A program made the translations under genes and the position numbers. This document shows positions 36,553 through 45,698 of a stretch of 64,000 nucleotides of DNA, piece by piece. The DNA is from Gillisella vitis (GTDB lineage: Bacteria > Pseudomonadota > Alphaproteobacteria > Rhizobiales > Rhizobiaceae). The notes beneath the pieces are model-generated. The model ran no database searches. It was not told the DNA's origin and saw only the letters and a list, made by a program, of their open reading frames with translations. Numbering within the stretch: the stretch's first letter is position 1; each line of letters opens with the position of its first letter. The stretch lies in the NCBI RefSeq assembly GCF_001541345.2, contig NZ_LMVL02000002.1, positions 930,001 to 994,000 on the forward strand, in the 5' to 3' direction.

Positions 36553-37302
36553 ATGACATCGCAATCCAATCTTCAGGCCGTTGCCACCCTGGACGCGGCT
36601 CTCGCTGATCTTGATTTCACCGCACGCCTGCGTCTTGTACAGGAGCTTGGCGGTCGGTCGGTGTTCACCACGAGCCTCGGTCTTGAGGATCAGGTGATTA
36701 CGGCGGCCATCGGTCTTGCCGGTCTCTCCATCGAAGTTGCAACCTTGCAGACCGGTCGCCTGTTCAAGGAAACCCTCGATCTGATTGCCGAAACCGAAGA
36801 GCGGTTCGGCATTTCGATCACGCAATATGCGCCCGACCAGGACGATATCGACGCCTATGCGGCAAAATATGGCTTGAATGGCTTTTACGAAAGTGTCGAA
36901 GCGCGCCATGCCTGCTGTCATGTGCGCAAGCTTGTTCCTCTGGCGCGGGCGCTGCAAGGCGCTTCTGTCTGGGTTACGGGCCTGCGCCGCAGCCAGTCCG
37001 GCAATCGCGCCGCCACGCCGTTCGCTGAATATGACGCGGAGCGCAACCTGATCAAGGTCAACCCGCTGGCCGATTGGTCGCTGGATGATATCAATGCCTA
37101 TGTGGAGAGCGAGGCGGTGCCGATCAATCCGCTGCATGGGCGCGGCTATCCCTCGATTGGCTGTGAACCCTGCACCCGCGCGATCAAGCCGGGCGAGCCT
37201 GAACGGGCTGGCCGCTGGTGGTGGGAAAACGACGAGAAGCGCGAATGCGGCCTGCATGTGCCGGACGCGGCCATCCCATCGCTGAATTCCAGTTCCCTTT
37301 AA
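36553..37302 (+). CDS. cysH: Adenylyl-sulfate (APS) reductase, assimilatory
   Basis: The enzyme reduces activated sulfate to sulfite with thioredoxin. The protein has 249 residues. The PP-loop-like adenylyl-binding part includes [18 protein letters not shown] (about 35-52) and [14 protein letters not shown]. Cysteine pairs for a [4Fe-4S] cluster are seen as CC in [10 protein letters not shown] and CxxC in [10 protein letters not shown]; the C-terminal catalytic Cys is in [11 protein letters not shown]. The presence of the CC...CxxC set marks the APS-type enzyme rather than the PAPS reductase of enteric bacteria. This agrees with a downstream cysDN pair without cysC. It is followed after 82 bp by cysD on the same strand. 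Confidence 0.93.
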   Translation: MTSQSNLQAVATLDAALADLDFTARLRLVQELGGRSVFTTSLGLEDQVITAAIGLAGLSIEVATLQTGRLFKETLDLIAETEERFGISITQYAPDQDDIDAYAAKYGLNGFYESVEARHACCHVRKLVPLARALQGASVWVTGLRRSQSGNRAATPFAEYDAERNLIKVNPLADWSLDDINAYVESEAVPINPLHGRGYPSIGCEPCTRAIKPGEPERAGRWWWENDEKRECGLHVPDAAIPSLNSSSL

Positions 37303-37384
37303 TCAGCCGTTTCTGGGCTTTTGGCGAGGATTTTCCCGTTCAAGACTAGCCAAGACCCGTCATCGGCAACTAGGAATATGTTTT

Positions 37385-38416
37385 ATGTCCGTACAGAGCC
37401 TGCCCCCGCAGCCGTCATCGCAGCCCGCATCTGGGCCGCACGCATCTGGAAATCAAGTCATGCATCTGCACCAGTCCGAGTTTGATCCGCATTCGAAGGA
37501 GGTCGTGGCCCGTGCGCCGCTCGATCCGCATTTGAAGGCGCTGGAAAACGAGGCAATCCATATTTTCCGTGAAGTGGCCGGCGAGTTCGACAATCCGGTG
37601 ATGCTCTATTCGATCGGCAAGGATTCGTCCGTGCTGCTGCATCTGGCGCGCAAGGCCTTCTATCCGGGCCGGGTGCCATTTCCGCTGCTGCATATCGATA
37701 CCGGCTGGAAGTTCAAGGAAATGATCGCCTTCCGCGATGAAATGGCGAAGCGTTATGATCTGGATCTGGTCGTCCATACCAATCCGCGTGGCAAGACCGA
37801 AGGCGTTACGCCTTTTTCCCACGGTTCGGCGCTCTATACCGACATCATGAAAACCGAGGCGCTGCGCCAAGCGCTGGACGCTGGCAAATATGATGCTGCC
37901 TTTGGCGGTGCGCGTCGCGATGAAGAGGCCTCGCGGGCCAAGGAGCGGATCTATTCCTTCCGCACGCCCGACCATAAATGGGACCCGCGCAACCAGCGCC
38001 CGGAACTGTGGAATGTCTATAACGGCATGATCCGCCGGGGTGAAAGCGTGCGGGCCTTCCCGCTGTCCAATTGGACGGAGGTTGATATCTGGCGCTATAT
38101 TCAGGCTGAAAACATTCCGCTGGTGCCGCTGTATTTTGCCGAAAAGCGCCCTTATATCGAGCGTGATGGCATGATGATCTTGGCCGAAGACGAGCGGCTG
38201 GAACTGCTGCCGGGCGAACAGGTGCAGCATGGCTCGATCCGTTTCCGCACACTGGGCTGCTTCCCGCTGACCGGCGCGCTCCGGTCTGAAGCCCGGACCC
38301 TGGATGAAGTGATTGCCGAACTGGAAATTGCGACCGTCTCCGAGCGTCAGGGTCGCGCTATCGACCGTGACCAGTCCGGATCGATGGAAAAGAAGAAACG
38401 CGAAGGATATTTCTGA
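37385..38416 (+). CDS. cysD: Sulfate adenylyltransferase subunit 2
   Basis: CysD makes APS from ATP and sulfate, driven by the CysN GTPase. The 343-residue protein has the PP-loop [86 protein letters not shown] and the C-terminal [12 protein letters not shown] typical of the family. The N-terminus has an extra ~40 residues rich in Pro/Ser/Gln ([21 protein letters not shown]) compared with the usual 300-residue form; the in-frame ATG at 37460 ([10 protein letters not shown]) would be an alternative start. It runs directly into cysN with 1 bp between stop and start. Confidence 0.94.
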   Translation: MSVQSLPPQPSSQPASGPHASGNQVMHLHQSEFDPHSKEVVARAPLDPHLKALENEAIHIFREVAGEFDNPVMLYSIGKDSSVLLHLARKAFYPGRVPFPLLHIDTGWKFKEMIAFRDEMAKRYDLDLVVHTNPRGKTEGVTPFSHGSALYTDIMKTEALRQALDAGKYDAAFGGARRDEEASRAKERIYSFRTPDHKWDPRNQRPELWNVYNGMIRRGESVRAFPLSNWTEVDIWRYIQAENIPLVPLYFAEKRPYIERDGMMILAEDERLELLPGEQVQHGSIRFRTLGCFPLTGALRSEARTLDEVIAELEIATVSERQGRAIDRDQSGSMEKKKREGYF

Positions 38417-38417
38417 G

Positions 38418-39956
38418 ATGACCGCAAGCGCCACCGCACTCGCCGCCAACCTGGCGTCCACATCGGATTTTTTCTCCAAAGACTCGTCGCAGGGGCTTTC
38501 CTTGGCAAATGTAGTCCCTCAGTCCGAGGCCGCCTATAGCGGCCGCGATTCCCGCCCCTTGCGTCTCATCACCTGTGGTTCGGTCGATGACGGCAAATCG
38601 ACGCTGATCGGCCGGTTGCTGTGGGATACCAAGGCTGTCAAGGAAGACCAGGCCGCAACACTTCGCCGCGATAGCGGCAAGCAGAACGATCTTGGCCTGC
38701 CGGATTTCGCCCTGCTGCTCGACGGTCTTCAGGCGGAACGCGAACAGGGCATCACCATCGATGTCGCCTATCGTTATTTCGCCACCGACAAGCGCTCCTT
38801 CATCGTCGCCGACACCCCCGGCCACGAGCAATATACCCGCAACATGGCAACCGGCGCCTCGACTGCCGATCTCGCGGTGCTTCTGGTCGATGCCCGCGCC
38901 GGTATTCTGGAACAGACCCGTCGCCATGCGACGATTGCCTCGCTAATGGGCATCAAGCAATTCGTGCTGGCCGTCAACAAGATCGACTTGACCAATTATG
39001 ACAAGGCAGGTTTTGACGCCATCGTCAACGAGTTCAAGGAGATCGCCCTGACGCTCGGCGTGCGCCAGACCACCGCCATTCCGATGTCGGCGCTGAAGGG
39101 CGAAAATGTCGTCTATTCCGGCAAGGAGCCAATGCCGTGGTATGACGGCCCGACGCTGGTGGAAGCACTGGAACGCGCCACCTCGCGCTCGGCGCAATCG
39201 ACGGGCTTCCGCCTGCCGGTGCAGCGCGTGTCGCGTCCGGGTGAAAGCTTTCGCGGCTACCAGGGGACGGTGGCCGGTGGTGCGGTCAAGCCTGGCGACA
39301 GCGTTGCCATCCTGCCTTCGGGCGCCATTGCCAATGTCAAGCAGATCGTCACCTTCGACCTGGTGCGCAATGCGGCTGTGGCTGGCGATGCCATTACCCT
39401 GGTGCTTGACCGGCAGGTGGATGTGTCGCGCGGCGACATGATTGTCTCGCTCGATGCTGAGCCACAGGTTGGCCTTGCGTTTGATGCGCAGCTCGTCGCC
39501 TTGCAGCCGGATGGCATTCTGCCCAACAAGCGCTATTGGCTAAAAAGCGGCTCGCGCCGCCAGCGCGTCCAGGTCAAGCCGGTTCAGCAACTGGATCTGA
39601 AAAACGGCAAATGGGGTCCGGCGGAAAGCCTGGCCATGAACGCCATCGGCAAGGTGCATCTGGCCTTCGACGAAAAGGCGGTGTTTGACCCTTACGAGCA
39701 GAACCGCTCGACCGGCGCCTTCATCCTGATCGACCCCGACACCAACAACACGGTGGCTGGCGGCATGATCACTGCCAAGCGCTCGGATGTCGATGGCCTG
39801 AACACCGGCGAAGCCCGCGTCCTTCTCTCGCTCCCCGCCGATCTCGCCGACCAGCTCATGGCCACCGAACTGCTTGCCGCCCGCCGCGACGAAGTGGAAC
39901 TGCGCCGCGTGACGACCGCCAAGGCGCGGGACTTGCTGGACGGGATTGAGGGGTAA
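38418..39956 (+). CDS. cysN: Sulfate adenylyltransferase subunit 1 (GTPase)
   Basis: CysN is the regulatory GTPase of ATP sulfurylase. The protein has 512 residues. The G motifs are clear: P-loop GSVDDGKST (about 54-62), G3 ADTPGHEQYTRN and G4 VNKIDL. Then follow two beta-barrel domains as in elongation factor Tu. The protein ends in the barrel and lacks a C-terminal APS kinase domain, unlike the NodQ/CysNC fusions of rhizobia, which suits an APS-reducing pathway. An N-terminal extension of about 45 residues is present. The start at 38418 lies 1 bp after the cysD stop, so the two are coupled. A strong terminator follows. Confidence 0.94.
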   Translation: MTASATALAANLASTSDFFSKDSSQGLSLANVVPQSEAAYSGRDSRPLRLITCGSVDDGKSTLIGRLLWDTKAVKEDQAATLRRDSGKQNDLGLPDFALLLDGLQAEREQGITIDVAYRYFATDKRSFIVADTPGHEQYTRNMATGASTADLAVLLVDARAGILEQTRRHATIASLMGIKQFVLAVNKIDLTNYDKAGFDAIVNEFKEIALTLGVRQTTAIPMSALKGENVVYSGKEPMPWYDGPTLVEALERATSRSAQSTGFRLPVQRVSRPGESFRGYQGTVAGGAVKPGDSVAILPSGAIANVKQIVTFDLVRNAAVAGDAITLVLDRQVDVSRGDMIVSLDAEPQVGLAFDAQLVALQPDGILPNKRYWLKSGSRRQRVQVKPVQQLDLKNGKWGPAESLAMNAIGKVHLAFDEKAVFDPYEQNRSTGAFILIDPDTNNTVAGGMITAKRSDVDGLNTGEARVLLSLPADLADQLMATELLAARRDEVELRRVTTAKARDLLDGIEG

Positions 39957-39994
39957 TTTTCATCGGCTGTATTGGCCGGTGAGCCGATGAATTG

Positions 39995-40032
39995 AAGCCG
40001 TCATGCGTTGAAACGCATGACGGCTTTTGTTT
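39995..40032 (+). terminator. Rho-independent terminator of cysHDN
   Basis: AAGCCGTCATGCGTT (39995-40009) and AACGCATGACGGCTT (40012-40026) form a long near-perfect stem, followed by TTTGTTTTTGG. Confidence 0.88.
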
Positions 40033-40127
40033 TTGGTTCGAGACTTTCATCGACCGTGACGTAAAATCATGATTTCGCGATATGAATATGTGATCGGGTC
40101 TGAAGGTCGGCCCCGATCATTCATTCC

Positions 40128-41036
40128 CTAAAATAGGTTTCTACTATCACTTCTCGGGTCACCTTCTATGTGAAGAGGTGTATAAAGGCCGCTGCGAGCC
40201 TTTCTTCGCCACGGTCGTGCAAGACTTTCCGGATTCGTTTTGATGTCCGCGACAGCGATAGCGGGTAAACCGTTTGTCGGGCACTGCACGGCCCATAGCC
40301 CGTCCGGCGAAGCTATACCTGAGGGAACGGCCGTGCTCTGAGGCGCAAGGGTAGAATAGCTCACCCAATAAGTATTGCTTGCGGCATGTCCCAAAACTTC
40401 AGCGCCAAATGCTAGAGCACCAGATGGGCTGTCTCCTGCTGTCGAGAATAGGACGCAATCAACATCGAGCTTCTCATATTCGATGAATATCTCGGGATAG
40501 TGCGCTTCCATGCCGATCGCGCAGCCGAAACGGAGACCATCCACTTCGAAAGTCACGGGGAGCTTTCCCGGTGAGTACATAAAGGAGATTTTGGTATTCG
40601 ATAGCAGGCGCTCATCGTAGCGCGTCACCAGTTCACCGTGATCGGAGACGACATAAAGGCTGTTATGTGGCCGGTGCGGTAACGTCAGTTGATGCACGGA
40701 ACCGAAAACCGTCCAAAGTTTTAGCTGTTTCGCACATCTTTGAATCGCTTCCAGTTCTTTGCGCAAAACGCTCCATTCGAAGCGGGTCCAATCGGAGGGG
40801 CCGATTTCTTTCGGTCCGATTTCGGACATGATCCGCTTGTTAGGCCAGCAAGTGGCGCCTTCCGGGAAGTGTATAAGGCGAGCGCCTGCTTTATGGGCCT
40901 CTCCCATGAGGCTGCGTATTTCCGCCCCTCTGGCATGAAGCGCCGCAATGTCACGTGGATCGCTACACAACGATGTTTGCGCTACAGCAAGCCGCACTGA
41001 CCGGGATAATGGATTCGTCCGGTGGTTGGCGGACAT
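40128..41036 (-). CDS. Carbon-nitrogen hydrolase (nitrilase superfamily)
   Basis: The protein has 302 residues from the ATG at 41036; a GTG at 41090 is also in frame and neither has a clear ribosome site. The fold-defining segments are RLAVAQTSLCSDPRDIAA, the Glu site LIHFPEGATCWPN and the Cys site FGCAIGMEAHYPEIF. The usual catalytic Lys in Y-x-K-x-x-L aligns with Glu in TRYDERLLS, so the Glu-Lys-Cys triad may be altered. Members hydrolyse nitriles, amides or carbamoyl groups. It stands alone between the cys terminator and a regulator of other function. The coding bias is weaker than in its neighbours, which may signal acquisition. Confidence 0.75.
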   Translation of the reverse strand: MSANHRTNPLSRSVRLAVAQTSLCSDPRDIAALHARGAEIRSLMGEAHKAGARLIHFPEGATCWPNKRIMSEIGPKEIGPSDWTRFEWSVLRKELEAIQRCAKQLKLWTVFGSVHQLTLPHRPHNSLYVVSDHGELVTRYDERLLSNTKISFMYSPGKLPVTFEVDGLRFGCAIGMEAHYPEIFIEYEKLDVDCVLFSTAGDSPSGALAFGAEVLGHAASNTYWVSYSTLAPQSTAVPSGIASPDGLWAVQCPTNGLPAIAVADIKTNPESLARPWRRKARSGLYTPLHIEGDPRSDSRNLF

Positions 41037-41484
41037 GTTGAAGAGCTGCGGTGTAAGATTCGCCGGTTTTGGCTGCACGAGCACGTACACGGCGTTTAAA
41101 ATTTCCGTTTTGCGTCATTGGTCAGGCCTTTCACGTCGCGGACGCAGTTCCCCAGCAACCCGCCCGAAACGGATCGGACCAAGACAATGACCTGAGACAG
41201 AAGTCCCTTTGCCTCCGTTCAAGACCGTGCTGGGGAAGGTCTGGGAGGTTAGGCGCAGGCCACGCCAAAGCAAGACTGCCGACCATGTGTCGATTCGTCA
41301 AGCTGTGGCAAATTTTCCAATTGAAAACCAAACAGAACGGCCACGTGATCTCGTGGCAGCAGCGTGACGTCAATCGGCCGCCCGACCCCGTTCTATAGAT
41401 AACGGCGGTCGCGTTCGGGGTCTGTCTACAGGTTTTGGGCTGATATTCAAGCCCCGGCTGACGGCTGGTGAGCCGCCGTATCGT
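41037..41484. other. Gene-free stretch between nitrilase-like and LacI genes
   Basis: No open frame with convincing codon use, no RNA and no mobile element is seen in these 450 bp. Short overlapping frames on both strands look random. It may be the remnant of a decayed gene or simply control DNA for the nitrilase-like gene. Confidence 0.4.
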
Positions 41485-42531
41485 TCATGGTTTGGGACGG
41501 CGGGTGGAGCCTCGGACGATCAGTTCGAAACCGAGATCCGTCGTGTGTTTCTGGCGACTTTTGTCCTGGGAGCGGATGATCATGTCGGTGGCGCGGTAGC
41601 CGAGCTGATAGAGCGGGGTGCGTACCGTGGTCAGGCCAGGCACGGTGTGGGCGCAATAATCGAGGTCGGTGAAGCTGCAGAGTCCGAGCTGGTCGGGGAT
41701 ACCGATACCGCGCCGCTGGCATTCAAACAGCAGGCCAAGTGCCAGGTCGTCGTGACAACACAAGATGGCATCGACATCGGGGTCGGCGGCAAACAGCGCA
41801 TCGAGCGTTTTGCCCGCGGACCCGATGGGATCGCTGGCATCCACACTGATTTCCAGATCAGGGTTATAAAGCCCCGCTTCCTTAAGCCGGTTGCGATAGC
41901 TCTCCAGCCTCATCCGGACCGGAATATCCGTGCCGGTCGCGCAAAAGCCGATCCGGCGATAGCCCACATCCAGCAAATGCCGGATGGCGACATCGGCTGC
42001 GGCAGCATTGTTGATGCCGATGGCCATATCGACAGGCGGATAGCTGATATCGATAAACTGCACGACAGGGCAGGGTGCCTCATGCAGCATTTCCGTCACC
42101 CGTGGATCGACCTGCACACCGCCGATAATGATACCATTCGGCTTCTGGGCGAAAAACTGTCTGAGCTGGTAAAGCTCTTCATCGGGGTCGTAGCGCGTAT
42201 TGACATATTGGATGCGTAGGCCCGTACCCCGTGCCCTATCCTCAATGCCCTTCATGACCCTGGGGAAAATATTGGTGCCGAGCAGCGAGGACAGGACGCC
42301 GATTGTATTGCTGTTTCGGCTGGCCAAGGCCCGCGCGGCGTAGTCGGGCACATAGCCAAGCTCTTCGACAATTTTCAAAATCGTTTCGCGCAGTCCCGGA
42401 GAGACTTTTTCCGGCTTGTTCAGCGCCCTTGAAATTGTAATCGGGCTAACGCCGACTTTCTCCGCAACTTCGTTCAATGTCAGGCGATTGCCCGACGTCC
42501 TGATTTTCTTCCCCACTCTGCCCCCGGTCAT
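41485..42531 (-). CDS. LacI-family transcriptional regulator (GntR-gluconate type)
   Basis: The protein has 348 residues from the ATG at 42531; a GTG at 42543 is also possible. The HTH and hinge helix are LTLNEVAEKVGVSPITISRALNKPEKVSPGLRETILKIVEELGYVPDYAARALASRNSNTIGVL (about 18-80). A sugar-binding periplasmic-type core follows (QFFAQKPNGIIIGGVQV, VAIRHLLDVGYRRIGF, DAILCCHDDLALGLLFECQRRGIGIPDQLGLCSFTDL). Members respond to sugars or gluconate-like acids and repress sugar uptake or catabolism. No metabolic gene adjoins it. A perfect inverted repeat lies 115 bp upstream. Confidence 0.88.
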   Translation of the reverse strand: MTGGRVGKKIRTSGNRLTLNEVAEKVGVSPITISRALNKPEKVSPGLRETILKIVEELGYVPDYAARALASRNSNTIGVLSSLLGTNIFPRVMKGIEDRARGTGLRIQYVNTRYDPDEELYQLRQFFAQKPNGIIIGGVQVDPRVTEMLHEAPCPVVQFIDISYPPVDMAIGINNAAAADVAIRHLLDVGYRRIGFCATGTDIPVRMRLESYRNRLKEAGLYNPDLEISVDASDPIGSAGKTLDALFAADPDVDAILCCHDDLALGLLFECQRRGIGIPDQLGLCSFTDLDYCAHTVPGLTTVRTPLYQLGYRATDMIIRSQDKSRQKHTTDLGFELIVRGSTRRPKP

Positions 42532-43352
42532 TTGCTTGCCCACTCATTTGCCAGCACTGCGGATATTCACTTGGCTGAACGATCCGTCTATCGGGATCGG
42601 CAAGGATCATGCAGGCCGTTATCGCCGACTGTGCCCTCCGCTTTTGATTTCCTATCGGAAATCATTGAAAACGAGCCCTGATGGTTACTTTGAAGATGTC
42701 TCAAGTCGTTGATAAAGCTGGACACCTATGAGCCCAAGGCTTTTATGTCGGTTCATGTCATGCACCCCTCCCAAGGCTCTCCCCACCGGTTTTGTCCGAA
42801 ATATAATCCGAAGGCAATATTTGTGCATTCTAATAAGCCTTGAGAACAGGACAACCTGAACTTAAGAGTAAAGCAACTGAAAATTGCTGAATTTCTGGTC
42901 CTTTACATCAAAGGTGTGGATATGGCAGTCAGAAAAGATCGACAGGCTAGCCTGATCGTACCGCTTCTTCATTGCATGGTTGCTCGGTTCCTGTTGGCGC
43001 CACGGATGAAATTATACAATAGAAATAAGCTATTGTAGCGGCTCTTCATGGAACATATATGCCGCAAGTCCTGGCAAGGCGCCTTGCGTTTTATCAAGTG
43101 GGCAAGGATGTTTTGCGACATGGTTCCTGAAATCGATTCCGACCGAGGGATTTATGCGGTAAGGGGTGAGGGAGACTACGGTTTCCGGCTGCAAGGCTGT
43201 AGATGCATTGAAAGCTGGCACCGTCCGGTCATCGAATGGGGCTTTTGATGCCTTTGAGATAGTCGAAATTTTTATACCTGCTGCACAATTCCAGACCTCG
43301 CCATCGGTTTCAGACATTGTTCAGCGGAAGATCTGGAGACGGCGCATTCCGC
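42532..43352. other. 820-bp gene-poor region upstream of the LacI-type gene
   Basis: This is the longest stretch without a convincing gene. Frames such as 43030-43317 (minus, 95 codons) and 42922-43038 (plus, 38 codons) have no family features. An inverted repeat lies at 42645-42664 and a 12-bp palindrome CAGGCTAGCCTG at 42943-42954. The base composition is lower in G+C than the genes around it. It could hold a non-coding RNA or a decayed gene; I cannot show either. Confidence 0.45.
42645..42664. promoter_or_regulatory. Inverted repeat upstream of the LacI-family gene
   Basis: TGATTTCC (42645-42652) and GGAAATCA (42657-42664) are perfect reverse complements around TATC. They lie 115 bp before the regulator start and could be its own operator or a hairpin in its leader. 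Confidence 0.4.
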
Positions 43353-44252
43353 ATGACCATCCGTTTCACTCGTCCCGTTTCCATTGCCGCCCGCTGGGCT
43401 TGGCGGCTGGCGTTTTTGTCCCTGCTGCTGCTGGTGGCGGCCTGGCTGGGGTTCCGTTTCGGTCCGCTGTCCATGCCGAGTTTCGTGCTTGCGGTTCTGC
43501 TCTGCGGCGGGCTGGCGGCGCTTTCGGTGCCGTTTGCTTTCTGGGGCCTGTGGCGGCTCTGGTCGGTTGGCGCCAAGGGTGGCCTGGCGGCCAGCCGCGC
43601 GCTGGTGATTGCGGCTCTGCCGCTTTCGGTGCTGGCGCTGGCTGCTGAGCGTTACCAGACACGACCGGAACTTTACGAAGTGGTCAGCGACGTCGCCGAT
43701 CCGCCCGGCTGGATCTTGCCCCCAGCGTCAAAATCCAGCTGGTTGCCGCGCCCCCTGAGCGATGCCGTTGTTCAAGCCCGCCTACAGGCCGAGGCCTATC
43801 CAACCTTGACCGTGCGCCGCTATGACGGAGCGTTGGACCGGGTCTATCAGGCGGTGCGCAAAGTGGCGTCCGATCAGCGCTGGAGCGTAACTGCGACGCG
43901 CGGTGCCGCTTATGCCCGCCCGGATTTCCAGGCCCCGACGGCGGTCTCCGGGACGCCTGCTGGGCCTGCACCCGTGCCGGTGCCAACCCCGCGTCCCCAG
44001 CCGCAGGCTCAGGATCTCATTCCCGATAACGAACCACCCGGGGTGATCCGCATTCAGGCCACCACCCGCAATTTCATTCTTGGCTTCCCCTTCGATATTC
44101 TCATTCGGCTTAGGGAAGAAGAGGAGACGGTGCTGGTCGATATCCGGGTCTCCAGCCGCTACGGTCCCCACGATCTCGGTTTTGCCGCCGCCATAGCCAA
44201 TGGCTACCTGACGGCACTGGATGGTGAATTGCTGGGTATCGCCAGCCAGTGA
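43353..44252 (+). CDS. DUF1499 membrane protein
   Basis: The protein has 299 residues from the ATG at 43353, with GGAGACGG upstream. Three membrane helices occupy about 12-37, 40-70 and 80-100 (RWAWRLAFLSLLLLVAAWLGF; SFVLAVLLCGGLAALSVPFAFWGLW; ALVIAALPLSVLALAAERY). The soluble rest is the DUF1499 domain, with PELYEVVSDVADPPGW near its start and the C-terminal strand IRIQATTRNFILGFPFDILIRLREEEETVLVDIRVSSRYGPHDLGFAAAIANGYLTAL. A Pro-rich linker lies at about 205-230. The family function is unknown; it is often near lipid or stress genes. It converges on the metallo-hydrolase gene. Confidence 0.85.
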   Translation: MTIRFTRPVSIAARWAWRLAFLSLLLLVAAWLGFRFGPLSMPSFVLAVLLCGGLAALSVPFAFWGLWRLWSVGAKGGLAASRALVIAALPLSVLALAAERYQTRPELYEVVSDVADPPGWILPPASKSSWLPRPLSDAVVQARLQAEAYPTLTVRRYDGALDRVYQAVRKVASDQRWSVTATRGAAYARPDFQAPTAVSGTPAGPAPVPVPTPRPQPQAQDLIPDNEPPGVIRIQATTRNFILGFPFDILIRLREEEETVLVDIRVSSRYGPHDLGFAAAIANGYLTALDGELLGIASQ

Positions 44253-44292
44253 TAGCTGATCGGACCGGTGATATTGTCAGCTCATGGGCCAA

Positions 44293-45204
44293 TCAAGTCG
44301 GATGAAACCGGCTGTCCGCCAAGGCTGGCCCCTCGCATTGAACGGCGCCCCTTGCCACCAGATCTTCCAGATGCGCCAGAATAGACAGGGCGGCGGGCTT
44401 ATAGAGATCCGGGCCGATATTGTGGTAAATGGCGGCCAACATCTCGTCTATCGTTCTGTCTCCGGCCTGAACGCGGGCCAGAATGGTTCCTTCGCGGTTC
44501 AATCGATGAGCTTTCAGCCGGGAGACGTGATCGCGGGGCGACAGAACCGGCCCGCCATGGCCGGGCAGATAGGCAAGATCGTCACGCGCCAGCACGACAT
44601 CCAGCGAGGCCATGTAATCGCGCATCGATCCGTCGGGGGGAGCAATCACCGTTGACGCCCAGGCCATGACATGATCGCCAGAAAACAGGATGCCGGTTCC
44701 ATCAAGTGCGAAGGCGGCATGGTTGGCGGCATGGCCGGGGGTCAGTACGGTTTCCAGTGCCCAGCCATCCCCCTCCAGACGCTCGGTATCGCCAAGGGTG
44801 ATGTCAGGAGCAAAATCGCGGTCGCCGCTTTCGGTAAAGGCCGCCGTTTCGCCGGGGTGCAAGGGGCGCGCCAACCGGTGTCGGCCCTCTGCCACCAGCT
44901 TTGCCCCGGTCCGCTCTTGCAGCCGAAGGGCAAGGCCGGAATGGTCGCGGTGGGTGTGGGTGACGATGATGTGGCTGACCTCACGACCGCGCAGCGCCAA
45001 TTGCAAAGCATGGAAATGCGCAGGGTTATCGGGGCCGGGATCGATCACACAGACAGATTTTCCGCCGATGATATAGGTATTCGTACCCATATAGGTCATG
45101 GCAGAAGGATTATTGGCCGTAACCCGTTCGACGCCGCTGATAATCGGCACGCGGCGTCCATGGTCGGCACGATAATCGGTGCTGATGTTTGGCTGGATTG
45201 TCAT
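44293..45204 (-). CDS. Metallo-beta-lactamase-fold hydrolase (LACTB2-like)
   Basis: The protein has 303 residues. The metal site is seen in IIVTHTHRDHSGLA (HxHxDH, about 80-93), TPGHAANHAAFAL, LFSGDHVMAW and YLPGHGGPV. The N-terminal TYMGTNTYIIGGKSVCVIDPGPDNPAH is typical of the LACTB2/endoribonuclease-related or glyoxalase II-like subgroup. The C-terminal winged domain (RTIDEMLAAIYHNI...ALSILAHLEDLVARGAVQ) matches LACTB2-type proteins. It may be a thioesterase or nuclease. It follows the cupin gene after a 56-bp gap on the same strand. Confidence 0.86.
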   Translation of the reverse strand: MTIQPNISTDYRADHGRRVPIISGVERVTANNPSAMTYMGTNTYIIGGKSVCVIDPGPDNPAHFHALQLALRGREVSHIIVTHTHRDHSGLALRLQERTGAKLVAEGRHRLARPLHPGETAAFTESGDRDFAPDITLGDTERLEGDGWALETVLTPGHAANHAAFALDGTGILFSGDHVMAWASTVIAPPDGSMRDYMASLDVVLARDDLAYLPGHGGPVLSPRDHVSRLKAHRLNREGTILARVQAGDRTIDEMLAAIYHNIGPDLYKPAALSILAHLEDLVARGAVQCEGPALADSRFHPT

Positions 45205-45260
45205 GATCTTCTATCAGAACTCAAGGGCGAACGGTGCCAGGAACAGACATGGCAGGCCGC

Positions 45261-45557
45261 TCATTTATATTCGATTTCGATAAAGCTCATCGGTAGCGTG
45301 CCGCCATTGACGACATTATGCTCCACACCTGCCTCGCGCCGGTAAGCCTCGCCAGCCCGGCTGGTGACGCGTCGTTCGCCGGCTGTGTCCTCGATCAGGA
45401 AGTCGCAATCCGTCATCGGCACCACGACATAGCCAAGTCCATGGACATGATGGCCGGTGGCGGCACCCGGTTCGAAATCCCAGCGCGTCACCCGCACCAC
45501 GGCATCGTCGATCAAAAGCGTGGAAATGGCAGGCGGGCGGGCGGAATATCCGGGCAT
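45261..45557 (-). CDS. Single-domain cupin protein
   Basis: The protein has 98 residues. The two cupin motifs are visible: G-x5-H-x-H in WDFEPGAATGHHVHGLGYVVVPM (about 27-49) and GEAYRREAGVEHNVVNGGTLPMSFIEIEYK near the end, with metal-binding His residues. Members range from metal enzymes to ligand sensors; function is not assigned. It begins 140 bp from the DJ-1-like gene beyond a terminator and leads into the metallo-hydrolase gene, so the two probably form an operon. Confidence 0.82.
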   Translation of the reverse strand: MPGYSARPPAISTLLIDDAVVRVTRWDFEPGAATGHHVHGLGYVVVPMTDCDFLIEDTAGERRVTSRAGEAYRREAGVEHNVVNGGTLPMSFIEIEYK

Positions 45558-45640
45558 GTGAGGTCCTTGTCATGCAAGCGCGTCTCGAAGAAATCCTATG
45601 ATAAGCATGCTGGTTGCGGAGTAAAGCTGCTGTGGCGCCA

Positions 45641-45674
45641 AAAGAAAGCACCCCGTTCCAGGGGAAGGGGTGCT
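45641..45674. terminator. Terminator hairpin after the DJ-1/PfpI gene
   Basis: AGCACCCC (45647-45654) pairs with GGGGTGCT (45667-45674). On the minus strand a T-rich tail (TTTCTTTTGG) follows, 25 bp after the stop of the DJ-1-like gene. Confidence 0.75.
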
Positions 45675-45698
45675 CCATTTTTCAGATGGAAAAAGAGA

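Noticed and set aside
43030..43317. 95-codon minus-strand frame in the gene-poor region
   Set aside because: No ribosome site, no domain and mixed codon use; I could not support it as a gene.
40100..43350. Genomic island or prophage remnant
   Set aside because: No integrase, transposase, attachment repeats or phage genes were seen; only lower GC and sparse coding.
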